DNA from: Hyunsoonleella jejuensis
GTDB lineage: Bacteria > Bacteroidota > Bacteroidia > Flavobacteriales > Flavobacteriaceae
Length of the DNA: 64,000 bases
Assembly: GCF_900111025.1 (NCBI RefSeq)
Contig: NZ_FOFN01000001.1
Coordinates: 992,001-1,056,000 of the forward strand
Direction of reading: 5' to 3'
Part shown: piece after piece, positions 18,348-27,127 of the stretch
Numbering within the stretch: the first letter of the stretch is position 1
Layout of the letters: each line of letters opens with the position of its first letter
Notes under the pieces: model-generated
Told to the model about the DNA's origin: nothing
The model's database searches: none
The model's input: the letters and a program-made list of their open reading frames with translations, nothing else
Program-made: the position numbers and the translations under genes

Positions 18348-19144
18348 TTAAGTTTAAAATTGTAAAGGTTACCGCCTTCGCTTTTGTCTTTTTCATCTGT
18401 AATGTAAACGTCGCTATTGCTTTTAAAACAAATGCCTTCTTTTTGGGATTTATGCTCAAAGCTTAGTTTTTGTATATCACCTTCAAAAAAATTATCGTCC
18501 TTAAAATTAGTAATTTTCCAAAGCTTATCATGATTGAGTAAAACAATGGTTTTTCCATCATTGCTTATATCTGCCGAAGTTATTTTAGTACGTTTGTCTT
18601 TTAATTCGAGTTCCGCGATATATTCAGCAGTATGTTTTCCGATCTGGTTTGGGACTTTAAAGAGCTTTGTAGATTTATTCTCTTTACTAAAAATATAGAA
18701 GTAATCGTTTAAAAGAAAAAACGCTTCAAAATCCTCGGATTTCATTTTTTTAGGTAATAAGAAATTAATGCGTTCTGCGTTGGCCTCATCATCTTTTAAA
18801 TTAGAAACTTTATAAATGGTAAAATCATCACGGTTTTTGCTGTTGTTACCAAAATCGCCAATGTATAGATTACCCTGTTTATCTGAAGTTAAGTCTTCCC
18901 AATCGATGTTACTGGAGTTGCTAATATCTATGTCTTTTACAATATTGCCCTTAAGGTCTATGCCGTAAATGTTATTTTTATTTCCAGCGTCTTCAATAGT
19001 CCAAAGCAAATCAGAGTGTGCCACCTTTTCAATTGCCGAGGCTTCTTTTAAGCTACCTGATAAATCACCTAAAACATTCAATTTTCCTGTATGGCAAGAA
19101 GTAAGAAAAAAAGTAAGAACTAGTAATTTTTGAAAATAATACAT
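18344..19144 (-). CDS. lipoprotein with beta-propeller-like repeats, function unknown
   Basis: The 266-residue product has a lipobox near the start (LLVLTFFLTSC). The mature part shows repeated short strands with Asp-Gly or Asn-Gly turns (GIDLKGNIVKD, SDKQGNLYIGD, SADISNDGKTIVLLNHD, SNSDVYITDEK), which suggests a beta-propeller like SdiA-regulated or esterase-like phytase-related proteins. No catalytic motif is evident. Its 3' end overlaps the convergent phosphoesterase-barrel gene by 4 bases, so the stop codons interlock. Confidence 0.65.
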   Translation of the reverse strand: MYYFQKLLVLTFFLTSCHTGKLNVLGDLSGSLKEASAIEKVAHSDLLWTIEDAGNKNNIYGIDLKGNIVKDIDISNSSNIDWEDLTSDKQGNLYIGDFGNNSKNRDDFTIYKVSNLKDDEANAERINFLLPKKMKSEDFEAFFLLNDYFYIFSKENKSTKLFKVPNQIGKHTAEYIAELELKDKRTKITSADISNDGKTIVLLNHDKLWKITNFKDDNFFEGDIQKLSFEHKSQKEGICFKSNSDVYITDEKDKSEGGNLYNFKLN

Positions 19145-19278
19145 GCTGTTTTTTCTTTTTTCTGAAAAATAACACCTTCAAAAGGTATTAAAAAATTAAA
19201 ATTCTTAAACTATTTATAAAACTTGGTGTAAAGCCTCTTATAATTTAATAATTTTATGGTGAAATTGAAATTTTGTAT

Positions 19279-20145
19279 ATGACGACGGTTGATGATTTGC
19301 TAAATCTTCTAGTATTAGATAAAATAAGTGATAACGAATTTAATGGAGAAAGTAAAACAGTGGGCAGTCCCATTGTTTTTGGAGGGCAAGTTCTGGCTCA
19401 AGCGCTAAATGCAGCTAGCAGAACCATTACCAACCAAAGAATTTTACATTCCATGCACGCCTATTTTTTAGAAGCTGGCGATTTAGAGCAACCTATTACC
19501 TATCATGTTAGTGTTATTAGAGATGGCGGTAGTTTTTCAGTAAGAAGGGTTACTGCATCACAAAACAAAATCACCATTTTTATTTTAGCCGCATCTTTCC
19601 ATAAACGAGAGGAAGGTTACGAGCACCAAATACAAATGAAGTCTGGTATTAAACCACCTGAGTCGTTGTTAAGTTGGACAGATTTGCGGGTGGAGTATGG
19701 TGATGCCTTGCCTAAAGGCCTAAAAACATTTTTAGAAATAAAAAGACCAATAGAGTTTAAACCAACAGCATTTGCAAATCCGTTACGTCCAAAAGATCTG
19801 CCGCCAAACCATGATGTTTGGTTTAAATTAAAGGGCAATGTTAACAATATAGATTTGGCCACCAAACAGCAGATTTTAACTTATATATCAGATTATAATA
19901 TTTTGGTTTCCACCTTAAACCCTCATGCTAGTAAAGCACATTGGGGAAATACAATAACAGCGAGTTTGGACCACTCGATGTGGTATTTTAGGGATTTTGA
20001 TTTTTCCGACTGGTTGTTGTACTCTATGGAGTCTCCTAGCGCATCCCATGCTAGAGGATTTGCTAGAGGTAATATATTTACAAGAGAAGGTAAATTAATA
20101 GCTACAGTTGCACAAGAAGGTTTAATACGTCCAATAAATAAATAA
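19279..20145 (+). CDS. tesB: acyl-CoA thioesterase II (TesB family)
   Basis: The enzyme hydrolyses acyl-CoA to free fatty acid and CoA. The protein has a double hot-dog pattern. The first half holds VFGGQVLAQALNAA and the line RILHSMHAYFLEAGD; the second half holds LDHSMWYFRDFDFSDWLLY, with the conserved Asp and Trp, then ARGNIFTREGKLIATVAQEGLIR. These are TesB signatures, and about 288 residues is the normal size. I use the ATG at 19279; a TTG two codons earlier is less likely. It is followed by the phosphodiesterase gene after 6 bases, so the two form one transcript. Confidence 0.92.
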   Translation: MTTVDDLLNLLVLDKISDNEFNGESKTVGSPIVFGGQVLAQALNAASRTITNQRILHSMHAYFLEAGDLEQPITYHVSVIRDGGSFSVRRVTASQNKITIFILAASFHKREEGYEHQIQMKSGIKPPESLLSWTDLRVEYGDALPKGLKTFLEIKRPIEFKPTAFANPLRPKDLPPNHDVWFKLKGNVNNIDLATKQQILTYISDYNILVSTLNPHASKAHWGNTITASLDHSMWYFRDFDFSDWLLYSMESPSASHARGFARGNIFTREGKLIATVAQEGLIRPINK

Positions 20146-20151
20146 TAAAAT

Positions 20152-20826
20152 ATGCTAAAAATAGGACACAGAGGGGTAAAAGGGCACGTTGCCGAAAATA
20201 CTTTACCATCTATCCAAAAAGCTTTAAAATTAGGTGTTGATGGGATTGAAATTGATGTGCATCGTTGTGCATCGGGAGAATTAGTGGTTTTTCATGATTT
20301 TACTTTAGATAGGATGACGAATGGCACTGGAGAGATTTCAAAATTCACTTATAAAGAATTAAAAAAACTTAAAACCAAAGGTAACTTTGAAATTCCAACC
20401 TTAGCACAGGTTTTAACCCTAATTGATAATAAATGCTTGCTAAATGTTGAGCTTAAAGGGCATAATACTGCAAAAGAAGCAGCGAGAATTATTAAGTTTT
20501 ATATAGATAAGAAAGGATGGGAATACCAAAACTTTATAGTATCTAGTTTTCAGGAAGACTTGTTGCAGGAGGTTTTCAATATTAATAAACATATTCCCCT
20601 TGGAGTATTAACAGAGAATAATTTAGAAAAATCTGTTGCCTTAGCTAAACGTATTAATGCAATTTCTATTCACGTAAATTATACCATGCTTACTGAGGAA
20701 ATTGTTCAAGAATTAAAGCAGGATTACAAGGTGTTTGCTTTTACGGTTAATAACTTAAAACCACTTGCAAGGATACAATCTTATGGTGTAGATGGCATTA
20801 TTTCTGATTATCCAGACCGTATATGA
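20152..20826 (+). CDS. glycerophosphodiester phosphodiesterase
   Basis: The enzyme cleaves glycerophosphodiesters to glycerol 3-phosphate and an alcohol. The 224-residue protein begins IGHRGVKGHVAENTLPSI, which contains the catalytic HRG. It continues with GIEIDVHRCASGELVVFHD, giving the ExD metal ligands and the second catalytic His, and ends with VDGIISDYPDR. There is no signal peptide, so it is a cytosolic UgpQ-type enzyme. The gene lies between tesB and a flavoprotein gene, whose start overlaps its stop (ATGA), so it belongs to a lipid-turnover transcript. Confidence 0.92.
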   Translation: MLKIGHRGVKGHVAENTLPSIQKALKLGVDGIEIDVHRCASGELVVFHDFTLDRMTNGTGEISKFTYKELKKLKTKGNFEIPTLAQVLTLIDNKCLLNVELKGHNTAKEAARIIKFYIDKKGWEYQNFIVSSFQEDLLQEVFNINKHIPLGVLTENNLEKSVALAKRINAISIHVNYTMLTEEIVQELKQDYKVFAFTVNNLKPLARIQSYGVDGIISDYPDRI

Positions 20827-22058
20827 TTAAGAAGGACGTAATTATTGTGGGAGGCGGAGCAGGAGGTTTTTTTGCGGCAATTAATATAGCTGAACAACGT
20901 CCAGATCTAAAAGTTGCAATTTTAGAACGCGGAAAGGAAGGGCTTACCAAAGTCAAGGTCTCTGGAGGAGGTCGTTGTAATGTGACGCATGCTGAATTTA
21001 TCCCTCAGGAACTAATTTTGAATTATCCACGAGGTGAAAAGGAACTCTTAGGGCCATTTCACCAGTTTATGACAGGAGATACTATCGAGTGGTTTGAAAA
21101 GCGCGGTGTTCCCTTAAAAATTGAAGATGATGGTAGAATGTTCCCAGTGAGCAATTCTTCCCAAACCATTATAGATTGTTTTTTAGCTGATGCTAAAAAA
21201 TATAAGGTTGAGGTATTGTATAATCACTCGGTAAAAAAGATAGAGACATCTTTTCAAGAGCAGTCGGGTGGTTATTATTTTGAATTAGAAACAACTCAAG
21301 GTTTGTTTTCAGCTGAAAAAATTTTAGTAGCTACAGGAAGCAATCCTAAAATTTGGAAATTGCTTGAAAACCTTGGACATACCATAACGCAACCAGTACC
21401 ATCTCTATTTACTTTTAATATTGAAGACGAACGTATAAAAGACATTCCTGGAGTTGTAGCCAAAAACGTGGAGGTTCAAGTTTTAAATACAAATTTATGG
21501 AGTGAAGGTCCGTTGTTGATAACACATTGGGGTATGAGTGCGCCATCAATTTTAAAACTATCTGCATTTGGCGCTTTAGAACTTGCCAAAAGAGATTACA
21601 GATTTCAAATAGAAATTAATTTCATAAAACAGTCTTTTAATGATTGTTTAGAGCTGTTAAAAGTTCTAAAACAAGATTTAGCTAAAAAGTCGGTATATAA
21701 ATCCACACAATTTAATCTTCCAAAGCGGTTATGGCACCAATTGGTTTTAGCATCACAAATGGATGAAGATACCCGATGGGCAGATTTAAATAAACAGCAA
21801 TTAGAAAATTTAGCAGGCCAACTCACTAAGGCTGTTTTTAATGTTGATGGGAAAAGCACTTTTAAAGAGGAGTTTGTTACAGCCGGAGGTGTCAATCTTA
21901 AAGAAGTTAATTTTAAAACTTTTGAAAGTAAAAAAGTTAAAAATCTATATTTTGCAGGTGAGGTTTTAAATATTGATGCTGTAACAGGAGGATTTAACTT
22001 TCAAAATGCATGGACTGGTGCATATATTGCAGCGAAAGCGATTACGAAATCTATTTGA
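20823..22058 (+). CDS. NAD(P)/FAD-dependent oxidoreductase, BaiN/HI0933 family
   Basis: The 411-residue flavoprotein starts with the dinucleotide-binding motif VGGGAGGFFAAINIAE. It has the family block VKVSGGGRCNVTHA near residue 45 and the FAD-binding end motif FAGEVLNIDAVTGGFNFQNAW. These define the HI0933/BaiN/RdsA group, whose cellular role is poorly defined. The length is normal. The start overlaps the phosphodiesterase stop by 4 bases. Confidence 0.85.
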   Translation: MIKKDVIIVGGGAGGFFAAINIAEQRPDLKVAILERGKEGLTKVKVSGGGRCNVTHAEFIPQELILNYPRGEKELLGPFHQFMTGDTIEWFEKRGVPLKIEDDGRMFPVSNSSQTIIDCFLADAKKYKVEVLYNHSVKKIETSFQEQSGGYYFELETTQGLFSAEKILVATGSNPKIWKLLENLGHTITQPVPSLFTFNIEDERIKDIPGVVAKNVEVQVLNTNLWSEGPLLITHWGMSAPSILKLSAFGALELAKRDYRFQIEINFIKQSFNDCLELLKVLKQDLAKKSVYKSTQFNLPKRLWHQLVLASQMDEDTRWADLNKQQLENLAGQLTKAVFNVDGKSTFKEEFVTAGGVNLKEVNFKTFESKKVKNLYFAGEVLNIDAVTGGFNFQNAWTGAYIAAKAITKSI

Positions 22059-22059
22059 T

Positions 22060-22473
22060 ATGAAATTTTTAATTATGGTTTGTCTTATTTCTAATGTTAT
22101 GTGGTCTCAAAACTTAGATGCACATCGATGGAAAGAGCGTGTTATTATAATTTCTGCGGATGAAGAAAATTCAAAACTAGCAGAAGCACAGTTGGATATA
22201 TTTAAAGCTGAGACAGAGAAATGCATTGACAGAAACATTGTAATATACAAATGCGTTGCTAATAATTGTGAGTTTTATGAAGGACGACAAGATTCAAATA
22301 AAGTCAAAATTAAGAAACCTGAAAAAGGCTTTAAAATCTCATTAATTGGATTAGATGGCGGTGAAAAAGTTAATTCGAATAAAGTTGAGAAAGCTGCCGT
22401 GATCTTCAATTTAATTGATACTATGCCTATGAGACGGAATGAGATCAAAAGGCGTAAGAAAAAAAATGATTAA
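22060..22473 (+). CDS. secreted DUF4174-like protein
   Basis: From the ATG at 22060 the protein has 137 residues and a short signal peptide (MKFLIMVCLISNVMWSQ). An upstream in-frame start would lie inside the preceding flavoprotein gene. The mature part has HRWKERVIIISADEEN, then SLIGLDGGEKVNS and LIDTMPMRRNEI, the pattern I associate with DUF4174, a thioredoxin-like fold without the active-site cysteines. Two Cys are present (in TEKCID and ANNCEFY). Function is unknown. The gene overlaps the following DUF1697 gene by 8 bases. Confidence 0.7.
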   Translation: MKFLIMVCLISNVMWSQNLDAHRWKERVIIISADEENSKLAEAQLDIFKAETEKCIDRNIVIYKCVANNCEFYEGRQDSNKVKIKKPEKGFKISLIGLDGGEKVNSNKVEKAAVIFNLIDTMPMRRNEIKRRKKKND

Positions 22474-22999
22474 ATATATAGCTTTACTTCGTGGTATAAA
22501 TGTTGGCGGTCAAAAAAAAATTCCGATGGCAGAACTTAGGGCTCTATTAACTAATGTTGGATTGGAAAATGTGCACACTTATATACAAAGCGGGAATGTA
22601 ATTTTTCAATCTTCAGAAACGGATACATCTAAGTTAGCGTTGAAAATCCAAGACACCATTACATCCCATTTTGAGTTTGAAGTCCCAGTTTTAGTTCTAA
22701 AACCAGAAGCTTTGCAGCAAATTGTTGATGAATGTCCATTTCCTAAACAGCAAAAAGAGAATAGTCATTTTATAATGTTGTACGCTGCTCCTGAAAATAA
22801 CTTAGTTGATGAGGTTGCTAGATTATCATATCCTAACGAAGTATTTTTAATCACTAATTATTGTGTGTATTTCCACTCTTTTAATGGTTACGGAAAGACA
22901 AAGTTTAGCAATAATTTTTTTGAGCGAAAACTAAAAGTGACTGCAACGGCTAGAAACTATAAAACAATGATAAAGTTATTATCTTTGTCAGCAGAATAA
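22466..22999 (+). CDS. DUF1697 family protein
   Basis: The start is taken as the ATG at 22466, which gives MIKYIALLRGINVGGQKKIP, the invariant beginning of DUF1697 proteins. Nine extra codons upstream would lie in the previous gene. The next family blocks are VHTYIQSGNVIF near residue 40 and TATARNYKTMIKL at the end. The protein has 177 residues and is cytosolic. Its biochemical role is unknown. It is 5 bases ahead of mvaD and so probably co-transcribed with the mevalonate genes. Confidence 0.85.
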   Translation: MIKYIALLRGINVGGQKKIPMAELRALLTNVGLENVHTYIQSGNVIFQSSETDTSKLALKIQDTITSHFEFEVPVLVLKPEALQQIVDECPFPKQQKENSHFIMLYAAPENNLVDEVARLSYPNEVFLITNYCVYFHSFNGYGKTKFSNNFFERKLKVTATARNYKTMIKLLSLSAE

Positions 23000-23004
23000 A
23001 TACT

Positions 23005-24138
23005 ATGACAGAGAAAGATTTTATTCCCAAATCATATTCAAATAACATCGAAAGTGGAAGTTTTACTTGGTCGTCACCAAGTAATATTGCATTGATAAAG
23101 TATTGGGGAAAAAAAGAGCGCCAAATCCCTGAAAACCCTTCCGTTAGCTTTACTTTAAGTAATTGTAAAACTATAACAAAAGTTAGTTTTTCAAGAAAAG
23201 AAGATACGGCGAACTTTTCGTTTGATGTGTTTTTAGATGGAGATCAAAAAGACGATTTCAAACCAAAAATTGAAACATTTTTTAAGAGAGTAGAAGTTTA
23301 CTTGCCTTTTTTAAGAGATTATCATTTTAAAATTGAAACATCAAATACGTTTCCCCACAGTTCTGGTATTGCATCCTCGGCCTCTGGAATGAGCGCATTG
23401 GCTTTGTGCCTCATGAGTATTGAAAAAGAATTAATTAATTCTGATGTCACCCTGAACGATGTCACTGAGCATGATCGCAGTGCAGCTGAAGGGTCTTTTA
23501 ATCAAGAGTATTTCATCAAAAAAGCATCATTTTTAGCCAGATTAGGCTCAGGAAGCGCATGTAGAAGTCTAGAAGGCGATTTGGTAGTTTGGGGATGTCA
23601 TGAAGCTATTGAAGAAAGCTCGGATTTGTTTGGTGTAAAATATCCTTTTGAAGTGCACCAAAACTTCAAAAATTATCAGGATACTATTTTATTAGTCGAT
23701 AAAGGTGAAAAACAAGTAAGTAGTACGGTAGGGCATAATTTAATGTATGGGCATCCCTTTGCAAAAGAGCGCTTTCAACAGGCCAATAAAAATTTGAATG
23801 ATATGGTTGACGTATTTAAAGAAGGTGATTTAGATAAGTTTGTAGCCTTAGTTGAAAGTGAAGCCTTAACATTACACGCGATGATGATGACGAGTATGCC
23901 TTATTTTATCTTAATGAAACCGAATACATTAGAGATTATCAATAAAATTTGGGCATTTAGGAGAAAAACAGGCTCAAAAGTGTGTTTTACTTTAGATGCA
24001 GGCGCTAATGTACATGTGCTCTATCCTGAACAAGAAGCAGCTAGAGTCTTAGAATTTATTGAGAATGAATTAGTTGCATATTGCCAAAATGGACAGTATA
24101 TTTGCGACGTTATTGGTTTGGGTGCTGAGAAATTATAA
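23005..24138 (+). CDS. mvaD: diphosphomevalonate decarboxylase
   Basis: The enzyme makes isopentenyl diphosphate from mevalonate diphosphate with ATP, the last step of the mevalonate pathway. SSPSNIALIKYWGKKERQIPENPS carries the substrate Lys and YWGK motif, FPHSSGIASSASGMSALALC is the GHMP phosphate loop, and SGSACRS and the C-terminal TLDAGANVHVLYP with the catalytic Asp follow. At 377 residues it is about 15-18 longer than I expect for flavobacterial homologues. The excess seems to lie at residues about 147-165, where the DNA looks like the dispersed palindromic repeat seen elsewhere in this window. Confidence 0.93.
   Translation: MTEKDFIPKSYSNNIESGSFTWSSPSNIALIKYWGKKERQIPENPSVSFTLSNCKTITKVSFSRKEDTANFSFDVFLDGDQKDDFKPKIETFFKRVEVYLPFLRDYHFKIETSNTFPHSSGIASSASGMSALALCLMSIEKELINSDVTLNDVTEHDRSAAEGSFNQEYFIKKASFLARLGSGSACRSLEGDLVVWGCHEAIEESSDLFGVKYPFEVHQNFKNYQDTILLVDKGEKQVSSTVGHNLMYGHPFAKERFQQANKNLNDMVDVFKEGDLDKFVALVESEALTLHAMMMTSMPYFILMKPNTLEIINKIWAFRRKTGSKVCFTLDAGANVHVLYPEQEAARVLEFIENELVAYCQNGQYICDVIGLGAEKL
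23446..23495 (+). repeat. repeat-like insertion inside mvaD
   Basis: This stretch begins GTCACCCTGAACGAT, contains CACTGAGC and ends GCTGAAGGGTC. The ends match those of the palindromic repeat at 25166-25189 (CACCCTGAGC ... GAAGGGTG). It is read in frame as a polar loop (VTLNDVTEHDRSAAEGS) just before the conserved FIKKASFLARLGSGSA. Confidence 0.5.
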
Positions 24139-24168
24139 AATTATTAATTCTTTTGTTTAAAAAAATAT

Positions 24169-24176
24169 TATATTTG
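24169..24176 (+). promoter_or_regulatory. candidate -7 element before the mevalonate kinase gene
   Basis: TATATTTG fits TAnnTTTG exactly in the 71-base gap after mvaD, 33 bases ahead of the next ATG. The only upstream TTTG (24152-24155) is 13 bases away, shorter than the usual 18-21, so this is tentative. Confidence 0.35.
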
Positions 24177-24209
24177 TTAAACAAGTAGCCCTAAATAAAA
24201 TAGCTACAT

Positions 24210-25139
24210 ATGAAAGGACCTCTTTTTTATTCTAAAATTTTACTCTTTGGTGAATACGGTATCATCAAGGATTCCAAAGGTTTGTCTATTCCATATAGTT
24301 TTTATAACGGTGCCCTGAAGAAAGATGAACATCCTTCAGAAGCAGCAATAAAGTCTAATGAAAGTTTAAAGCGATTTGTAGAACATATACAAGGTATTGA
24401 TGATGCAATCGTACGCTTTGATGTAGATAGGCTATTAGAAGATGTAAACTCAGGAATGTATTTCGATTCTTCAATTCCACAGGGTTATGGTGTTGGAAGT
24501 AGTGGTGCCTTGGTTGCAGCTATTTATGACAAATATGCGTTTGATAAAATTACGGTACTTGAAAATTTAACCCGAGAGAAACTTTTGAAATTAAAGTCAA
24601 TCTTTTCAGCTATGGAATCGTTTTTCCATGGTAGTTCTTCAGGATTAGATCCCTTAAACAGTTATCTGAGTATTCCAATTTTAATCAATTCTAAAGATAA
24701 TATTGAAGCCACTGGCATTCCTGCGCAACAAAGCGAAGGTAAGGGTGGTGTATTTCTTTTAGATTCTGGGATTATTGGTGAAACTGCCCCTATGGTAACC
24801 TTATTCATGGAAAACATGAAAAAGGAAGGTTTCCGAAATATGCTTAAAAACCAATTTATAAAGCGTACTGATGCTTGTGTGGACGATTTCTTGAAAGGAG
24901 ATATTAAATCTTTGTTCAGAAATACAAAGCAGCTTTCTAAAATAGTGCTGAATCATTTTAAACCTATGATTCCTCAGCAGTTTCATGAACTTTGGAAAAA
25001 GGGGATTGAAACTAACGACTATTATCTAAAATTATGTGGTTCTGGTGGCGGAGGCTATATTCTTGGGTTTACCGAAGATATGGAGAAAGCAAAACAATCA
25101 CTTTCAGATTATAAATTAGAAGTAGTTTATAACTTCTAA
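24210..25139 (+). CDS. GHMP kinase, probably mevalonate kinase
   Basis: The 309-residue protein starts with YSKILLFGEYGIIKDSKGLSIP, the substrate-binding LFGEY motif of mevalonate kinases. PQGYGVGSSGALVAAIYDKY is the GHMP phosphate loop, GSSSGLDPLNSYLSIP holds the catalytic Asp, and LCGSGGGGYILGFTED is the C-terminal glycine loop. Direct linkage to mvaD supports mevalonate kinase, although phosphomevalonate kinase is hard to exclude by sequence alone. The annotation used for close relatives is mevalonate kinase. Confidence 0.85.
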   Translation: MKGPLFYSKILLFGEYGIIKDSKGLSIPYSFYNGALKKDEHPSEAAIKSNESLKRFVEHIQGIDDAIVRFDVDRLLEDVNSGMYFDSSIPQGYGVGSSGALVAAIYDKYAFDKITVLENLTREKLLKLKSIFSAMESFFHGSSSGLDPLNSYLSIPILINSKDNIEATGIPAQQSEGKGGVFLLDSGIIGETAPMVTLFMENMKKEGFRNMLKNQFIKRTDACVDDFLKGDIKSLFRNTKQLSKIVLNHFKPMIPQQFHELWKKGIETNDYYLKLCGSGGGGYILGFTEDMEKAKQSLSDYKLEVVYNF

Positions 25140-25165
25140 AATGCAATATTTCTTATCTTTATAGT

Positions 25166-25189
25166 CACCCTGAGCGCAGTCGAAGGGTG
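25166..25189. repeat. dispersed palindromic repeat
   Basis: CACCCTGAGCGCAGTC followed by GAAGGGTG has complementary ends (CACCCT/AGGGTG). It lies in the 72-base gap between the GHMP kinase and the prenyltransferase. Related units occur at 32219-32237, 34168-34189 and 37907-37930, and a modified one inside mvaD. Confidence 0.7.
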
Positions 25190-25211
25190 TTCATCTTGAA
25201 ATTCTTTTTTA

Positions 25212-26114
25212 ATGCTTTCCAGAAAACAGAAACATATATTGCTAAAGTTTTTCAGCATGTTTTCTGTCGTTAGAGGTTATAATATTTTAATTATTGTTAT
25301 TGCCCAGTATCTCACGTCAATTTACATTTTGGCTTACGATAAACCTGTAAAAGAGGTTGTGCTAGATGTAAACCTTTTAATGCTAGTTTTAGCTTCGGCG
25401 GCAACGATCGCAGGAGGCTATATAATCAATAGCTTTTACGATTCTGAAAAAGATTTGATTAACCGCCCCATAAAATCACGATTGGATAGGTTGGTAAGTC
25501 AAAACACTAAATTGTCATTTTATTTCGTGCTTAATTTTATTGCAGTGATTATGGCGAGTTATGTGTCCTTTAAAGCGGTAATATTCTTTTCTGTTTACAT
25601 TTTTGGTATTTGGTTTTATTCCCATAAACTAAAGAAATTGCCGTTTATAGGGAATCTTACATCAGCAATACTAACCATTACGCCGTTTTTCGCCATTTTC
25701 ATGTATTATAAAAATTTTGAAACAGTAATTTTTGTTCACGCTATATTTTTATTTTTAATGATTTCTATGCGCGAACTCACTAAAGATTTAGAAAACATTA
25801 AGGGTGATGTCGCTCAAAACTATATCACAATTCCAGTAGCATACGGTGAAAAAGTGTCAAAAACAATGCTGACAGTTTTAGCAGTAACAACCCTTATTCC
25901 CATGTATTTACTACTGTTTTATTTTGAAGTAGGCTATATGTATCTTTTCTTTTATTTAAGTTTATTTTTATTAGTGGTGTTTTTGATATTATTGTGGAAA
26001 TCTACAACAAAAGTACAGTACTTGATACTGCACAATATTTTAAAATTTATAATTCTTGCAGGTGTATTTAGTATTTTGCTGATAGATGTGAGTGTTATTT
26101 TAAACCGAATTTAA
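25212..26114 (+). CDS. UbiA-family prenyltransferase
   Basis: This 300-residue integral membrane protein has about nine hydrophobic helices. The first aspartate motif is in NSFYDSEKDLINRP near residue 76, and the second is in MRELTKDLENIKGD near residue 195. These bind the prenyl diphosphate with magnesium. Bacteroidota members with this pattern are usually annotated geranylgeranylglycerol-phosphate geranylgeranyltransferase, but menaquinone-type acceptors cannot be ruled out from sequence. Its place directly after the mevalonate genes fits use of an isoprenoid diphosphate. It abuts the nitrilase gene with no gap. Confidence 0.82.
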   Translation: MLSRKQKHILLKFFSMFSVVRGYNILIIVIAQYLTSIYILAYDKPVKEVVLDVNLLMLVLASAATIAGGYIINSFYDSEKDLINRPIKSRLDRLVSQNTKLSFYFVLNFIAVIMASYVSFKAVIFFSVYIFGIWFYSHKLKKLPFIGNLTSAILTITPFFAIFMYYKNFETVIFVHAIFLFLMISMRELTKDLENIKGDVAQNYITIPVAYGEKVSKTMLTVLAVTTLIPMYLLLFYFEVGYMYLFFYLSLFLLVVFLILLWKSTTKVQYLILHNILKFIILAGVFSILLIDVSVILNRI

Positions 26115-27065
26115 ATGCAAAATTTATTGAAAGTTGCACTGGCTCAAATTTCACCAGTTTGGTTGAGTAAGCATGATACCTTGGTAAAGGTAGAGCAATC
26201 CATTATTGAAGCAGCAGAAGAACAATGTGAACTCATCGTTTTTGGGGAAGGTTTAGTGCCTGGGTATCCGTTTTGGTTGGCATTAACTGGTGGAGCAGAA
26301 TGGAATACAAAAGTGAATAAGGCGTTGCATGCGCATTACGTTAAAAACTCTATTACTATTGAAGATGGTGATTTAGAAGGGATTTGTAAGCTAGCCAAGA
26401 CACACAATATAGCAATTTATTTAGGTGTTATTGAACGTCCTGTTGATCGCGGCGGACATAGCATTTATGCATCTTTGGTTTATATCAATGAAAAAGGTGA
26501 AATTAAATCGGTTCACAGAAAATTACAACCCACTTATGATGAGCGCTTAACATGGGCGCCAGGAGATGGTAATGGCTTACAAGTGCATCCGCTTAAAGAT
26601 TTTACCGTTGGAGGGTTAAACTGTTGGGAGAATTGGATGCCTCTACCAAGAGCAGCCCTATATGGTTTAGGTGAAAACTTACATGTAGCGGTATGGCCCG
26701 GGAGTGATCATAATACCAAAGATATTACACGTTTTATAGCTAGGGAGTCGCGGTCCTTTGTAATTTCAGTAAGTAGTTTAATGTCAAAAAGCGATTTCCC
26801 GAAAGACACACCGCATTTAGATAAAATACTTGAAAAAGCCTCAGATGTTTTAGCCAATGGAGGTAGCTGTATAGCGGGACCAGATGGGGAATGGATTGTA
26901 GAACCGGTATTACACAAATCGGGGTTAATAGTGGAAACTATTGATTTTAAACGGGTGTATGAAGAGCGACAAAATTTTGATGCCGTAGGGCACTATTCCA
27001 GACCCGATGTTACACAGCTTCATGTGAATACAGAACGACAATCTACAGTTAAATTCACTAAATAA
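26115..27065 (+). CDS. carbon-nitrogen hydrolase, nitrilase branch
   Basis: The 316-residue enzyme shows the full Glu-Lys-Cys triad: E in FGEGLVPGYPFW near residue 44, K in HRKLQPTYDERLTWAPGDG near residue 137, and C in GGLNCWENWMPL near residue 170. The CWENxMP form is that of true nitrilases, which convert nitriles to carboxylic acids, rather than amidases. It is cytosolic and of normal length. The start codon follows the prenyltransferase stop immediately, so translation is probably coupled, although no metabolic link between the two is known to me. Confidence 0.88.
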   Translation: MQNLLKVALAQISPVWLSKHDTLVKVEQSIIEAAEEQCELIVFGEGLVPGYPFWLALTGGAEWNTKVNKALHAHYVKNSITIEDGDLEGICKLAKTHNIAIYLGVIERPVDRGGHSIYASLVYINEKGEIKSVHRKLQPTYDERLTWAPGDGNGLQVHPLKDFTVGGLNCWENWMPLPRAALYGLGENLHVAVWPGSDHNTKDITRFIARESRSFVISVSSLMSKSDFPKDTPHLDKILEKASDVLANGGSCIAGPDGEWIVEPVLHKSGLIVETIDFKRVYEERQNFDAVGHYSRPDVTQLHVNTERQSTVKFTK

Positions 27066-27127
27066 TTCGTAAATCTAAATTCTATAATGGTAAATTTTAA
27101 GTATATCTTTGTGCAAAATTATAAATA

